Assembly: GCA_002298885.1 (NCBI GenBank)
Contig: DBMK01000213.1
Coordinates: 19,768 to 83,767, forward strand
From: Anaerolineaceae bacterium UBA700
GTDB taxonomy: Bacteria; Chloroflexota; Anaerolineae; Anaerolineales; Anaerolineaceae
Direction: 5' to 3'
DNA length: 64,000 nucleotides
Below, piece after piece: positions 1 to 11,400 of the stretch (position 1 is the stretch's first letter; each line of letters begins with the position of its first letter). Made by a program: the position numbers and the translations under genes. The notes below the pieces were generated by a model. The model saw only the letters and a list, made by a program, of their open reading frames with translations. It was not told the DNA's origin and did not search any database.

Positions 1-3000
1 TCGCCTGGACCCAATAGCCCCAGCCGGGCGTCAGGCTGGACAGGTCGTTGACCCAGCCGGGAGCGTTCTTGTCGTACATCTTCCAGGGGTCGGCTGAATC
101 ACCGGCGTTGTAGGCGAAGATCATGCTGGAGCTGGACGGCGCAGCCGTGACGACGGCCTTAGGCCCTGCCGCGGGGAAGCCCACCAGGTTCCAGCCAGCC
201 CCGCTGGCAGACAGCGGGATGGAGGTGCTGGCTGGGATGGCGCCGGACACCAGCAGGGTAGCCGGGGCGGTCATGTGGATCCAGACGCCCATCTTCTCGT
301 CGATGGCTGGCAACGTATCCGTGGTGATTGGGTTATTGTCGTACATGCGCCAGGACTGGCTGGCGGCATTCCAGGCGAAGACGGTGTCGAAGCTGCCGTT
401 GATACTGGCGAGGACGTCCGCCGGTTTGGTGCTGGCAGGGAGCAGGGGGAAGGAGACCAGGTTCCAGCCGGGCAGCAGGTCGATTGCGAAGGAGTTGAGG
501 TCAACCTGGGTGTGGGTGCCGGAGTGCCAGGGGGCGGTGGCGAGCACTCTTCCGCCGATGGAGAAGGAGACAGTATCGCCCTCGAGGCCGCCCTCCTTGG
601 CGGGGGTGCCGGAGATATCGCCGGGCACATCCAGCATGTAGAAGAGGTCTGAGCCGTCCAGGGCGACTGCGGTGGTGAAAGAGCCGCTGACGCCGGGGAT
701 GGAAGCTTCAATCGTGGTACCTACGGTGGGAGCGCTGCGGTTGAAGTGGAGCAAGCCGAAGAAGCTGGCAGGCAGGGGCGGGGTGCCGCCGGCAGTGACC
801 TGGAGCGAGACGGTAGCGATGTTGCTGTCGAGGGTGCCGTCGTTGGCTTTGTAGGTGAATGAGTCGCTGCCAGAGAAGCCATTGGTGGGGGTGTAGGTGA
901 AGGAGCCGTTGCTGTTGAGGGAAAGGGTACCGTGGGCCGGGTCGGTAACCTTGACAGCGGTCAGGGGATCCCCATCGGCATCGGTATCGTTTGCCAGCAA
1001 GCCCGGAGCAGCGACCACAAGGGCGGTATCCTGGCTGGTGGTGTAACTATCCGCAACTGCCACCGGTGCATTCATATTCGTTGTGTTGGCCACCGCGCTG
1101 TTCCCGGATAGATCAATGGCGCCTGTACCGACCTGCTTCAGTGGCAAGCCGCCGCTGATGACCGGGACGGCAACCGTCCAAGTGTTTGCGGCGCCGGGAA
1201 GCGCAGCCAGGTGCAGGTAGCTGGTGGTTGTTCCATCGCTGTATTTTGCGGCTACGTATGGAGCCGTGCCCCACAGGGTTTCATTCGAGGTGATGCGGAA
1301 ATTACCGCCGCCCGTTGGGGTGATCGTAAGAACCGGGGACGTCGTATCGCTGGTGCCGATGATGGCCTGCATGGCTTCTTTGGAGGTTGAGTAGATGAAT
1401 GGTATGCCTTGATTTGCAGGTGCCGCAGCCGCGGTATGCAAATACGTGTTGGCGGCAGCCACCAGGCCTTTCATATCGTCCCGCTCGTGCATGTACCAGC
1501 ACAGGAGGACCGGCCGGTTATTCTGTGCTGCCTGGGCAAAGGCATCATTCACGCCGGCCTGGCTTGGACCCCCCGGGCAGTTTGCCATCCAATGGTTCAT
1601 ATTTCCGACCTGTTGGTAATTGGTTGAAGATGGATGGTACGGTTCCCAGCCGGTGCCGCCCCAGCCATTGCCGCCTACGTCAGCCAGCATATATTTTTCG
1701 ATCCAGGCCTGCATCTGGTTGTCGTTGTTCAGCCAGCCGGCCCGGAAGTCGGTTGGGAAGAACCTGGCATCCAGCACCATGCGATCCAGGGCATTGTTTT
1801 GCTCATCATACGGGCCGCTGATGGCTTGTTCCTGTCCGCCCATTTGCCAGCTTGAGCCATCCCAGTACATGAAGTGGTGGTGATAGGCAATCTCATCCCC
1901 ATAGCCGCGAACTTCGTTCCCCCAGTTGTTCATCAGCTCGTTGTACAGGGTCAGGTAATTCATCGGCTGGCCATTAGCATAGAAGCCATTGTTGATGAAG
2001 TTGTCCATCTCCATAAACCAGGACATTTCGAACGGATGGCCGCTGCTGTCCGTCGTTAAGCTGCGGAAGGCTGGGTCCATGATTTGAGCGAAGGTGTTGC
2101 TGCTGCCCGATGAACCCTGGTAGACGACGAACTGGTCGGTATCGCTGCCGCTGGATTGGCGGGCGGCATACCACCAGTAGGGAGTCCCCGCCGTCAGGGA
2201 CAGGTTGGTCCCGATCACGAAATAGTCGCCGTTGGCGCCGGCAATCGTGGCAGCTTTGGCCGTGTAGGTAGATAAAGGATAAGCTATATCGGGATTGCCG
2301 CTGACATCCGGCACCACATAGATATTTGTGTCAGGCGGGGCGCCAACCACCGAGAGCTGCAAGCTGACATCATAAGAGCCGCTGGTGGGGACGGTGAATT
2401 GGACCGCCCGGCCGTAGTCGTCGAGCCCGTAGGCATTATTGCTGCCGCAGGTGAAGCTGGTGGTTGGCGTGCCTCCACCGTTTGGAGCAACTGAGAAGTT
2501 GAATACCGTTGACCCGGTTGGATATGCCGTCCAGGTAGCGCCGCCATCCGACGAGTATTTCGTAAGGAAATCCTGACAGGTGGCGCCACCGCTGCGCTGG
2601 TAATTGTGCACGTCGAAGGTGGTGTGCAGCGATCCCATTGGATGGTTGTTATCCGCCTCCGTGTCGATGGCAATGACCACGTAAACCGCCGGATTGCCGA
2701 CCGTCGTGGTGACGGAAGACGTATTATTGGCCTGATTCGTGTCAATGGTGGTAGTTGATACATTAGCAGTGTTCGTGATGCTGCCTTCGGCAGTTGGTTG
2801 GACGATGATTGTGACGGTGGCGCTGGCGCCATTCGCGAGGCTGTTCAGATTGCAAGTAATGGAGCTGGTGCCGCTGCACGTGCCCTGGCTGGCAGCTGCG
2901 GAAACAAAGTTCACACCAGACGGCAGGGTATCGGTGAGCTGCACGCTGTCGGCAGCCAGCGGACCGTTATTCGTTACCATCAAGGTGTAGGTCAGGTCGC

Positions 3001-6000
3001 TCCCTAACCTGATTGAACCGGACGAGGCAGTCTTGGTCAGGGCCAGGTCAGCCATGGGAGTGTTCACCGTGGCGCTGATGGTGGCTGAATTATTGGCCGG
3101 GTTAATATCTGCGGAAGAAGAGATCACCGAAGCGGTATTGACATACGTTGCAGCGAATTGAGGTGCGGCGATGATCGTCACCGTTGCGCTGGCGCCGTTT
3201 GAAAGGTCGCCCAGGCTGCACGAAACGGGGCTGGCCGAAATGCAGGTTCCCTGGGACGGAGTGGCAGAAACGAACGTGAGCCCGGCTGGCAAGTCATCCG
3301 TCACCTGGACGGCGGTGGCGATGGATGGCCCGTGGTTTGTCACCGTGAGGGTATAGGTCAGGTTGCTGCCCAGGTAAGCGGGGATTGGTGCGGCGGTCTT
3401 GGCGATTTCAAGGTCCGCCAGGGCCTGCTGAACGTTATTTGCGACTGCGCTGTTGCCAGCCAGGTCCAATGCGCCGGCGCCCACCTCCTGCAAGGAGCCT
3501 GTCTCAGTCACAGTGGTCGTTGTAGTAGTTTTATACAGGGTGATCTCGTAGATATGGGCGTAATTGTTCGAGTTGGTGCTGCCGGTAACCGTGACCTTGA
3601 CGAACCTGAGATCTATTGGAGTTTCAAACGTATGCGTGGCAAGGCCATGGACCGTATTTGAAGCTACAATTTGTGTCCAGTCCGTGCCATTCTGTGAAGA
3701 CTCGACGTAATAGGTATAGGTGCGCGAGTCGCCGTCCCAGAAGTGGATCGTGAGCTGGGGGACTGTCTTCACGACGCCCAGGTCTACGATGATCCAATTC
3801 GGAGTATTGTTCGTCATTGGGGTTGAATCCCAGTAACTCTCGCCGCTGTCAACACCGTCGATTGCTTTGGAGGCTTCATGTCCGGTCAATTGGCTGGAGG
3901 CAGTTGCACTGACCGGAATATATTTCTCCGGCGGGATCGTGGTGCTATATGTCTGTGTGGCAGGGATCGTTACAACCCAGGCATTTGTGCCAGTAGAGGA
4001 AGCTGATGTATGAATATATTTGAATCCACTTGGCGCCAGGTATCGAGCAGCCATATAAGGAGCGTTGTTCCAGATGGGCTCGTTGGAGTTGATATTGAAT
4101 GTATCCCCACTACCTTTTATCACAGTGAGTGTGGGAGGGGTGGTGTCCGTTGTGCCCATGATTGCTTGCAGCGCTTCCTTTGCGGTGGCGTATTTGAAGG
4201 GAATGCCAGAGCTGGCTGAAGCAGCAGTTGCACTGGATTGGATGCCATTCAAATAATTGAGCAGGTCCTCGCGGTCATGCCCGTACCAGCAGTAAATCAC
4301 GGGTCCGCCGCTATTACTTGCCTGGGTAAAAGCTGAAGTGATATCTCCGCCCTGGCAGTTGACCATCCAATGATTCATGCTGCCTGCCTGGGTGTAATCT
4401 GTGGCGGACGGATGGTAAGGGATCCAGCCGGTTGCCCACCCGGAGCCGCTGTCATCCGATAACATCCATTGGTCTACCCAGGCCTGCAGCTGGTTGCTCT
4501 CATTCAGCCATCCGGAACGGAAATCGGTCGGGAAGAAGCCGGCATCCAGGATCATGCGGTCTAGGGCATTGTTATGCTCGTCATACTGGCCATCCGTGGC
4601 ATGTTGGTGCCCGTCCTGAACCCAAGCGGTCCCATTCCAAACGGTGAAGTGGTGGTGATAGGCCAGCTCATCCCCCCAGGTGGCCAGCTCGGGACTAAAG
4701 TTGTTGACGAAGGTGTTGTACAGGGTGAGATAATTCATCGCAGTGCCATCAGCATAAATGCCATTGTTGATGAAGTTATCCATCTCGACATACCAGGTCA
4801 TCTTGAAAGGCGTGCTGAAGCTGTCTAGATGAGCGTTGCGGAAGTCCGCGGCCATGAGCGGGCCGATATAGGTGCTTTGACCTTTTATGAAATTATGCAC
4901 ATCAAATTGGACATGCTGCGGGGTGGTGGGGTGATTGTTGAAAGCTTCGGTGTCAACCGCGCTCACGATGTACACCACCGGATTGCCAACCGTGGTGGAA
5001 AGGGTTGCCGTGTTGTTTGTTTGAACCGGATCGCTAGAAGCCGTGCTGACGCTGGCAGTGTTAGAGTAGGTGTCTATCGCCTGAGGCGTGACGACGATGG
5101 AAATAGTGGCGCTGGCTCCGTTTGCCAGGTCGCCCAGGTCACAGGTGAGGCTCGGCGCTCCGGAGCACGTCCCCACACTGGGCGTGGCGGAGACGAAATT
5201 GAGCCCGCTGGGAAGGTTGTCGGTTACCTGGACACTGGCAGCGGTGCTTGGTCCGTGGTTGGTTACGGTCAGGTTGTAAGTCAGGTTAACTCCAACCCGC
5301 CCTGAAGAAGGCGTTGAAGTCTGGGTGATTTCGAGATCAGCTATTGAACGGACGACCGAAGTTGCAACAGCCGTGTTGCCCGCCAGGTCCCCGGCTCCGA
5401 CGCTTGCCTGAAGAAGATCGCCAGTCACACTGATAGTTGACTGTAAAGTTTTAAATAGGGAGATTTCAAAGATATGGGCAATAAAACTTGCGGAGCCATT
5501 GGTGACTGTTACTCTGGCATAGCGCAAATCAACCGGCGATGAAAACTCGTGCGTTCCCGTGCCATGGACTGTTGTGGTTTGGACAATTGGCGTCCAATTG
5601 CTACCATCCGTCGAGGCATCGATGTTATAGGTATAGGTGCGCGAGTCCAAGTCATAGAAATGGACCGTCATCATTTTCACAGACTGGGTCGAGCCCAGGT
5701 CAACTGTAATCGATTGTGGTAGTCCATTAGTTACGCCGGAATCCCAATATGTTCCCTCGTTCCCGTCAATCGCCAGAGTAGGCGGATAGGCGGCGTCTGA
5801 ATGGGTGGCTGTAGCGCCAACAACAGGATATTTTTCCGCGGGGATAGTGGTCGTAAAAGTCTTTTGATCTGGGAGTGTGGCAGTCCAGGAGGTTCCGGAT
5901 CCGGTTGCCGAAGTGTGGACATACTTGAGTCCACCTGGAGTCAGGTATCGAGCCGCAACATAAGGGGCATTATTCCACAGGGATTCATTGGAGGTAATAT

Positions 6001-8299
6001 TGAAGGTATCTCCCGTGCCTTTCGCAACCGATAGTATAGGCGGCGTGGTATCCGTCGTTCCCATGAAATCCTGCAAGGCTTGCCTGGTCGTAGCATATAT
6101 AAAGGGCACTCCCGAAGCACTTGAGGCGCTGGTCAGATTGGTTTGTAAGCTGTTGATGTAACTACCCATGTTTTCGCGGTCATGCGAGAACCAGCAGTAG
6201 ATAACCGGCTTGCCGGTCGAGGCAGCCTGGGCAAAGGCCGCACTGATATTGGTGGCGTTCGATCCGCTGCCGTCGCAGCCTGAAATGAAATGTTTAATAT
6301 TATTGGTTGTATCAACCTGTGTATAGTTCGTGGCTAATGGATGGTAAGTGAAATAAACAGGATTGCCGCCAAAAGGCCCGCTGAAATCGGAAAGGAGGTT
6401 CTTTTCGACCCAGGCCTGCACTTCATTGCTATCCCACAGCCAGCCAGAGCGAAAGTCCGCAGGAAAGAAGCCGGTATCCAGGAGCATGTGGTCGAGGGCG
6501 TTATTTTGCTCGTCGTAAGCACCGCTGGTCAGCTGAGTGCCATCCGTCATTTGTACCCAGCTGGTGCCATTCCAGGTCATGAAGTGATGGTGGTAGGCCA
6601 GCTCATCCCCCCATGTGTTGAGCTCCGCGCCATAGTTGGACATGAAGGTTTTGTACAGGGTCAGGTAATCCATCGGCGAGCCGTCAGCATAAATGCCATT
6701 ATTGATAAAGTTATCCATCTCCACGTACCAGGTCATCTTGAAGGGGTTGTTAAAGCTATCCAGATGGCTATTCCGGAAGGCGGGTTCCATGATGGGGCCT
6801 ATGTAGACCGTAGTGCCCTTGATGAAATTTCTCAAGTCGAATTGTGTATGCAGGGTCCCCATCGGGTGATCGTTGTAGGCCTCTGTGTCGACGCCATTCA
6901 CCACGTAGACAACCGGGTTACCAACAACGGTCGTGGCGGTGCTGGTATTATTGGCAGTGTTGGCATCCGTTTCGGTGCATGTAACCGTAGCTGTATTGCT
7001 TAGCATTCCCACCTGGGCGGGGCTAGTTACCTGGATGGTGATCGTGGCGCTTCCGCCGCTGGCGACGCTTCCCAGGCTGCAGGTTACGACGCCGGCGTTG
7101 TTGCTACACGTTCCCAGGGTGCTTGTAGCAGAGATAAAGGTGACCTCAGCGGGCAAGGTATCTATCACGCTCACATTGGTGGCGTTCACATCGCCGTAGT
7201 TGTTGACCGCAAGCTGGTAGGTCAGCGTCTGGCTGACCTTAATCGGATCGGGCGAATCGGTCATCGCGATTGCCATATCGACAGACCCCGTCCCGCCCTG
7301 TCCAAGGGTTACGGTTGGCTCGGGTGAGGCATATTTCCGCACCCGGAAGTCGTCCACGTAATAGGTTGTAGGACCTTCTTGAATGCCTTCTACAGAGATT
7401 CGATTGGCAGAGGTGATTGACCCGCTCAGACTTCCCACCTGCGACCCGTCGATAAAGAAGGTAGGATTTCCATCAGATGTGACCCGGATACCCATTATGT
7501 GCCAGCCCAAAGATCGTGCCAATGAAGTCGCGGTATATCCGTAACCCGAATTATGATAAGCATAATTCGCGGTTGACGTTCCTGTCCACACTCCTAACCC
7601 GATCTGTCCGCCTGGGATTGCATTATTGGCGCGCACCATTTTAAATGCCGGGGCATCTGCCATATCGTCATAAAAATCCCATTCTTGTATGAAATTAGTG
7701 CCAGGCAATGATGATGCCTTCGAAAAAACTGTGGAAGCGCTAGCCCCGGATGGTTGGACAAATTTTCCGCTGTTAGAGCCTCGTTTAGCCCGATCAGTTG
7801 ATTGGGTGAACGTGCCAATACCCGTTCCCTCTTTCGTCCAGGCTGTCCAGGGGGTGCTCTCGAAGTCTTCGAACGAATAAAACGTCGCAGGGCCGTTGGA
7901 AATGCTGGCTGCGCCTGGATTCCCGTAATACATATTAATAAAGACGCTTCCATTGGCCGGAACAGTGGGAACTTTCACCCAGAAAGTTCCACTTGTATTT
8001 GCCGTCCAGCTTTCCATCCAATAAGGAAGTAAGGTGATCCCATCGAGGGCGGTGAAACGAATATCTGAACCGTCGCTCTTTGCTTTGCTAAAGTCGAAAG
8101 AGGAAGCAGTCAGGCTAATTTTGACCTGGTAATCGGATTGTGCTACGCCTGGGTTGTTCGCAATTGTGATCGGCATTTTATATGCCCATCCGGTCAACCA
8201 GGCGGCGTGGACGTTTTTCGGAAAGGAAATTGAAAATGCCAACATTCCTGTGAGAACCACCAGGAAAAACGAGACCCCGCGCAAGAATTTCCTGTTCAT
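1..8299 (-). CDS. Giant secreted modular protein with three deacetylase-like modules (3' end cut by window edge)
   Basis: The frame is open from ATG at 8299 (SD GGAGG) to the window edge, at least 2766 residues, and lacks only a few C-terminal residues judged from its paralogue at 8422. Order seen: signal peptide; DUF2341-like domain (about 27-130); LamG-like region (130-330); then three rounds of DUF11 repeat(s) plus a polysaccharide-deacetylase-like module. Each module starts with a VDTEA-type motif and has a later GDE(L/I)AYHHHF motif (about 458-740, 1100-1380, 1867-2316). Discoidin-like F5/8C domains follow modules one and two. A cadherin-like domain (2408-2500), the shared PASFFG domain (2507-2602) and the GWNLVSF module end it. 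It is the last visible gene of the surface operon. Inferred role: surface-attached binding or processing of a polysaccharide; activity is unproven. Only the ends and several internal points were checked for frame, but no stop interrupts it. Confidence 0.85.
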   Translation of the reverse strand, partial: MNRKFLRGVSFFLVVLTGMLAFSISFPKNVHAAWLTGWAYKMPITIANNPGVAQSDYQVKISLTASSFDFSKAKSDGSDIRFTALDGITLLPYWMESWTANTSGTFWVKVPTVPANGSVFINMYYGNPGAASISNGPATFYSFEDFESTPWTAWTKEGTGIGTFTQSTDRAKRGSNSGKFVQPSGASASTVFSKASSLPGTNFIQEWDFYDDMADAPAFKMVRANNAIPGGQIGLGVWTGTSTANYAYHNSGYGYTATSLARSLGWHIMGIRVTSDGNPTFFIDGSQVGSLSGSITSANRISVEGIQEGPTTYYVDDFRVRKYASPEPTVTLGQGGTGSVDMAIAMTDSPDPIKVSQTLTYQLAVNNYGDVNATNVSVIDTLPAEVTFISATSTLGTCSNNAGVVTCSLGSVASGGSATITIQVTSPAQVGMLSNTATVTCTETDANTANNTSTATTVVGNPVVYVVNGVDTEAYNDHPMGTLHTQFDLRNFIKGTTVYIGPIMEPAFRNSHLDSFNNPFKMTWYVEMDNFINNGIYADGSPMDYLTLYKTFMSNYGAELNTWGDELAYHHHFMTWNGTSWVQMTDGTQLTSGAYDEQNNALDHMLLDTGFFPADFRSGWLWDSNEVQAWVEKNLLSDFSGPFGGNPVYFTYHPLATNYTQVDTTNNIKHFISGCDGSGSNATNISAAFAQAASTGKPVIYCWFSHDRENMGSYINSLQTNLTSASSASGVPFIYATTRQALQDFMGTTDTTPPILSVAKGTGDTFNITSNESLWNNAPYVAARYLTPGGLKYVHTSATGSGTSWTATLPDQKTFTTTIPAEKYPVVGATATHSDAAYPPTLAIDGNEGTYWDSGVTNGLPQSITVDLGSTQSVKMMTVHFYDLDSRTYTYNIDASTDGSNWTPIVQTTTVHGTGTHEFSSPVDLRYARVTVTNGSASFIAHIFEISLFKTLQSTISVTGDLLQASVGAGDLAGNTAVATSVVRSIADLEITQTSTPSSGRVGVNLTYNLTVTNHGPSTAASVQVTDNLPSGLNFVSATPSVGTCSGAPSLTCDLGDLANGASATISIVVTPQAIDTYSNTASVSTASSDPVQTNNTATLSTTVGNPVVYIVSAVDTEAFNNHPTTPQHVQFDVHNFIKGQSTYIGPLMAADFRNAHLDSFSTPFKMTWYVEMDNFINNGIYADGTAMNYLTLYNTFVNNFSPELATWGDELAYHHHFTVWNGTAWVQDGHQHATDGQYDEHNNALDRMILDAGFFPTDFRSGWLNESNQLQAWVDQWMLSDDSGSGWATGWIPYHPSATDYTQAGSMNHWMVNCQGGDITSAFTQASNSGGPVIYCWYGHDREDLLNYLNGIQSSATAASASSGIPFKYATAKEALQAIMGTTDTTPPTLTVIKGSGDTFNINSNEPIWNNAPYMAARYLAPSGFKYIHTSASSTGTNAWVVTIPATQTYSTTIPPEKYIPVSATASSQLTGHEASKAIDGVDSGESYWDSTPMTNNTPNWIIVDLGVVKTVPQLTIHFWDGDSRTYTYYVESSQNGTDWTQIVASNTVHGLATHTFETPIDLRFVKVTVTGSTNSNNYAHIYEITLYKTTTTTTVTETGSLQEVGAGALDLAGNSAVANNVQQALADLEIAKTAAPIPAYLGSNLTYTLTVTNHGPSIATAVQVTDDLPAGLTFVSATPSQGTCISASPVSCSLGDLSNGASATVTIIAAPQFAATYVNTASVISSSADINPANNSATISATVNTPMADLALTKTASSGSIRLGSDLTYTLMVTNNGPLAADSVQLTDTLPSGVNFVSAAASQGTCSGTSSITCNLNSLANGASATVTIIVQPTAEGSITNTANVSTTTIDTNQANNTSSVTTTVGNPAVYVVIAIDTEADNNHPMGSLHTTFDVHNYQRSGGATCQDFLTKYSSDGGATWTAYPTGSTVFNFSVAPNGGGTPTTSFTCGSNNAYGLDDYGRAVQFTVPTSGSYDVSLQLSVVGAPPDTNIYVVPDVSGNPDIAYPLSTYTAKAATIAGANGDYFVIGTNLSLTAGTPYWWYAARQSSGSDTDQFVVYQGSSGSSNTFAQIMDPAFRSLTTDSSGHPFEMSWFMEMDNFINNGFYANGQPMNYLTLYNELMNNWGNEVRGYGDEIAYHHHFMYWDGSSWQMGGQEQAISGPYDEQNNALDRMVLDARFFPTDFRAGWLNNDNQMQAWIEKYMLADVGGNGWGGTGWEPYHPSSTNYQQVGNMNHWMANCPGGPSQAGVNDAFAQAAQNNRPVLLCWYMHERDDMKGLVAAANTYLHTAAAAPANQGIPFIYSTSKEAMQAIIGTSDTTSPVLTITPTGGGNFRITSNETLWGTAPYVAAKYSDGTTTSYLHLAALPGAANTWTVAVPVISGGLPLKQVGTGAIDLSGNSAVANTTNMNAPVAVADSYTTSQDTALVVAAPGLLANDTDADGDPLTAVKVTDPAHGTLSLNSNGSFTYTPTNGFSGSDSFTYKANDGTLDSNIATVSLQVTAGGTPPLPASFFGLLHFNRSAPTVGTTIEASIPGVSGSFTTAVALDGSDLFYMLDVPGDISGTPAKEGGLEGDTVSFSIGGRVLATAPWHSGTHTQVDLNSFAIDLLPGWNLVSFPLLPASTKPADVLASINGSFDTVFAWNAASQSWRMYDNNPITTDTLPAIDEKMGVWIHMTAPATLLVSGAIPASTSIPLSASGAGWNLVGFPAAGPKAVVTAAPSSSSMIFAYNAGDSADPWKMYDKNAPGWVNDLSSLTPGWGYWVQA

Positions 8300-8421
8300 T
8301 GTTTCCTCCCTAGAAAGATTGCTTTTTGATTCAAGATATTCTTTTCGATTATTTCCAGCAGTAATATTGGTTGGTGAAAGGCTAATTCACCTATATCATC
8401 GATTTTTCCAACCAGCCCAGA

Positions 8422-11400
8422 TCATGGGTAATCCACGCTCCAGGTTCCGGTTGTAGTTGCCTGGACCCAAAAGCCCCAGCCGGGCGCCAGGCTGGAGAGG
8501 TCGTTGACCCAACTGGGAGCGTTTTTGTCGTACATTTTCCAGGGATCGGCCAGATCACCGGCATCGTAGGCGAAAATCATGCTTGTGCTGGAGGGAGCAG
8601 CCGCAGCAACGGTCTTAGGTCCGGCCGCCGGGAAGCCCACCAGGTTCCAGCCGCCGCCGTTAGCAGACAGCGGGATGGAGGTGCTGGTTGGGATGGAGCC
8701 GCTCACAGAAAGTGTCACTGTGGCACCCGGGGTAACATGGACCCAGAACCCCATCTTCTCATCGAGTGTGCTGAGAGTATTTCCAAATCCTTGCCCTGGA
8801 GCAAACATCAACCATTGCGAATCGGGGTAAACGGCGTCCGGATTCCAGGCGAAGACGGTGTCAACGCGGCTGATGATACTGGAGAGGACGTCAGCCGGGT
8901 TGGTGGAGGCGGGGTGGAGCGGGAAGGAGACCAGGTTCCAGCCGGGCAGGAGGTCGAGGGCGAAGGAGTTGAGGTCGACCTGGGAGTGGGTGCCGGAGTG
9001 CCAGGAGGCGGAGGCGAGGATCCGGCCGCCGATGGAGAAGGAGACAGTATCGCCCTCCACGCCGCCCTCCTTGGCGGGGGTGCCGGAGATATCGCCGGGG
9101 ACGTCCAGCATGTAGAAGAGGTCTGAGCCGTCCAGGGCGACTGAGGTGTTGAATGAGCCGCTGACGCCGGGAATGGTAGCTTCAATGGTGGTGCCCACGC
9201 CCGGAGCGTCTTTGTTGAAGTGGAGCAGACCGAAGAAGCTGGCGGGCAGAGGCGGGGTGCCACCGGCGGTGATCTGGAGTGAAACGGTGGCGATGTTGCT
9301 GCCGAGGGTGCCATCGTTGGCTTTGTAGGTGAAGGAGTCGCTGCCGGAGAAGCCGTTGGTGGGGGTGTAGGTGAAGGAGCCGTTGCTGTTGAGGGAAAGG
9401 GTGCCGTGGGCAGGGTCGGTGACTTTGACAGCCGTCAGCAGATCGCTGTCGGTATCGATGTCGTTTGCCAGCACGCCCGGTGAAGCAACTGTCAGCAAGA
9501 CATCTGTTGTGGTGGTATAGATGTCATCTATTGCGACTGGAGGCAGGTCGATCTGGTATTGGATAGTAATATCTGCCAGCACTGGTGTCTGGGAACCATC
9601 CGTAGCGCTTAGCTGAGCCTGGTACTGCAAGTAGCGCCAGCCATCGGGCAGTGAAGCCCCATTTGTCACCGGTGTAAACGCGGTCCAGGTCCCGTCTGGT
9701 GTTATGGTGGTGCCGGTCCGGACTGATAGGGATAAATCAGTTCCGGCGGGCGTCGTTCCTATCCAGCCGATGCTGCTGAATACAGCCGTTCCGGCAGCAT
9801 CCAGCACGCGGGATGTAAGAGTACAGGGCGAAATGTAGGGTGTCAGGCTTACCGAATCGACTGAAATGCCATTGCTATTATTGACATAGTCGCTAGCCGC
9901 AAAAATCATCGGCGTTGTGATGGCCGTGTAGATAGTTTCAACCAGAGCGCCATCGATATAGAACTTGAAACCTGTGGCGTTCCACTCAATGCGATAGACA
10001 TGCGGAGCATTCAAGTAGCTGCCTGGAAGTTGGATGTCTGTCATTGAAGCCCCATTTACGCGGGCATAAAGAAATGAACTTGACGCATTAGTACTAAAGA
10101 TTGCCCAGGGCGAATCGAAATTCAAGTTGTTTACAAAGCCGACATGTTGGTAAGGGTCGTTGGAAAACGTTGCAATAAATTCCAACGTACTACCGACAGA
10201 GAACGCAGCAGTTGTTCCAGCAATCCCGCCGTTCACATTCAGACTGCCCTCACTCACTGTGGCCTGTCCACCTCCAGGCCAAGGAGGTTGTGTCCAGTCG
10301 GCTGGCAACGTTGTCCCATAAAAATTCTCATCGATCATCAATGGAAGCCGTACAGCGCCATCCCCTATTCCTGGATCAATCGTGCACGAGCTGGAGCCAG
10401 CACTGAAGTCGGCCAAATTGGTATCGGTGAGGGTATGGATCACTGCTGGCGTTTTAAAGCTGGCGGGCGGTTCCCCTGCGAGCGGGAAGGCGGTGCCGTT
10501 ATTGGCAGCGTCTTTGGAAGTCACTCGAAAATAATACTTTGTGCCGGTCGGTAGGTTGGAAAGGGTTATCGAATGAGCAACGACCAGCGCAGGCGAGCTC
10601 GCGCTTGAAAATAGAGAACTCGCATTTGTTCCGTATTGAACCAGCGAATCGGACGGTTCATCTGTATTCCAGGAGATGACTTCGTACCCGTTTCCACCTG
10701 GCGCAGCCGAAAGGCCAGAAATCGTTGGCGCAGTTGTATCCGCCCCAGCATGGTAGTTAAAAGTCACATCCTGTAAAACAGGCGTTTGATATGGGTTGGT
10801 TGTCCCAAGTACCACCTGGTACTGGATATATTGCGAGTTGCCTGCCAGAGTCTTTGGAGAATTTCCGGTGACCGGAATCCATTGCGCCCCACCCAGGTCT
10901 GCTGTATTCCCCAGACGGTACTGCAGGCTCAGGCTGGCGCCGGTTGGGAGGTTGGCATTCCAATCGAGCAAATCCCAGTTAGCTGCTTCACCGGTGTCGA
11001 ACAGGCGCGAGGTGAAGTTGCAGGGGGAGGTATAAGACGCCATCCGTATCCAATCGACCTGCAGGCTGTTTCCATTGATGACAAAGTCGCTGGCTGCCAC
11101 GCGCATTGGGTCGCTAATGTTTGAGGGGCGTGTTACCTTTAGAATTCCATCGATAGAAAGCTCGATGCTGCCGGCATTCCAGGCGATTCGATATACGTGC
11201 TGGCTACCGAGATACTGGCTTCCAAGGCTGATCGCATCATCGCCGGTGTTGTAAGGTCCTATGGGTGAAGTGACAATGCGGGCATAGAGCTGCGTTCCGC
11301 TCTGCCCGGTTGAGAACAGGATCCAGGGGCCATTCTCAAAAGTGGTTGCATTGGCGCCAAAGCCTATATGTTGGTAGGGTTCTGCCTGGAAAGTGGCTGC

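Noticed and set aside
1..8299. Tandem DNA repeats read as a CRISPR-like or satellite array
   Set aside because: Repeat units are hundreds of bases, in frame, and encode repeated protein modules.
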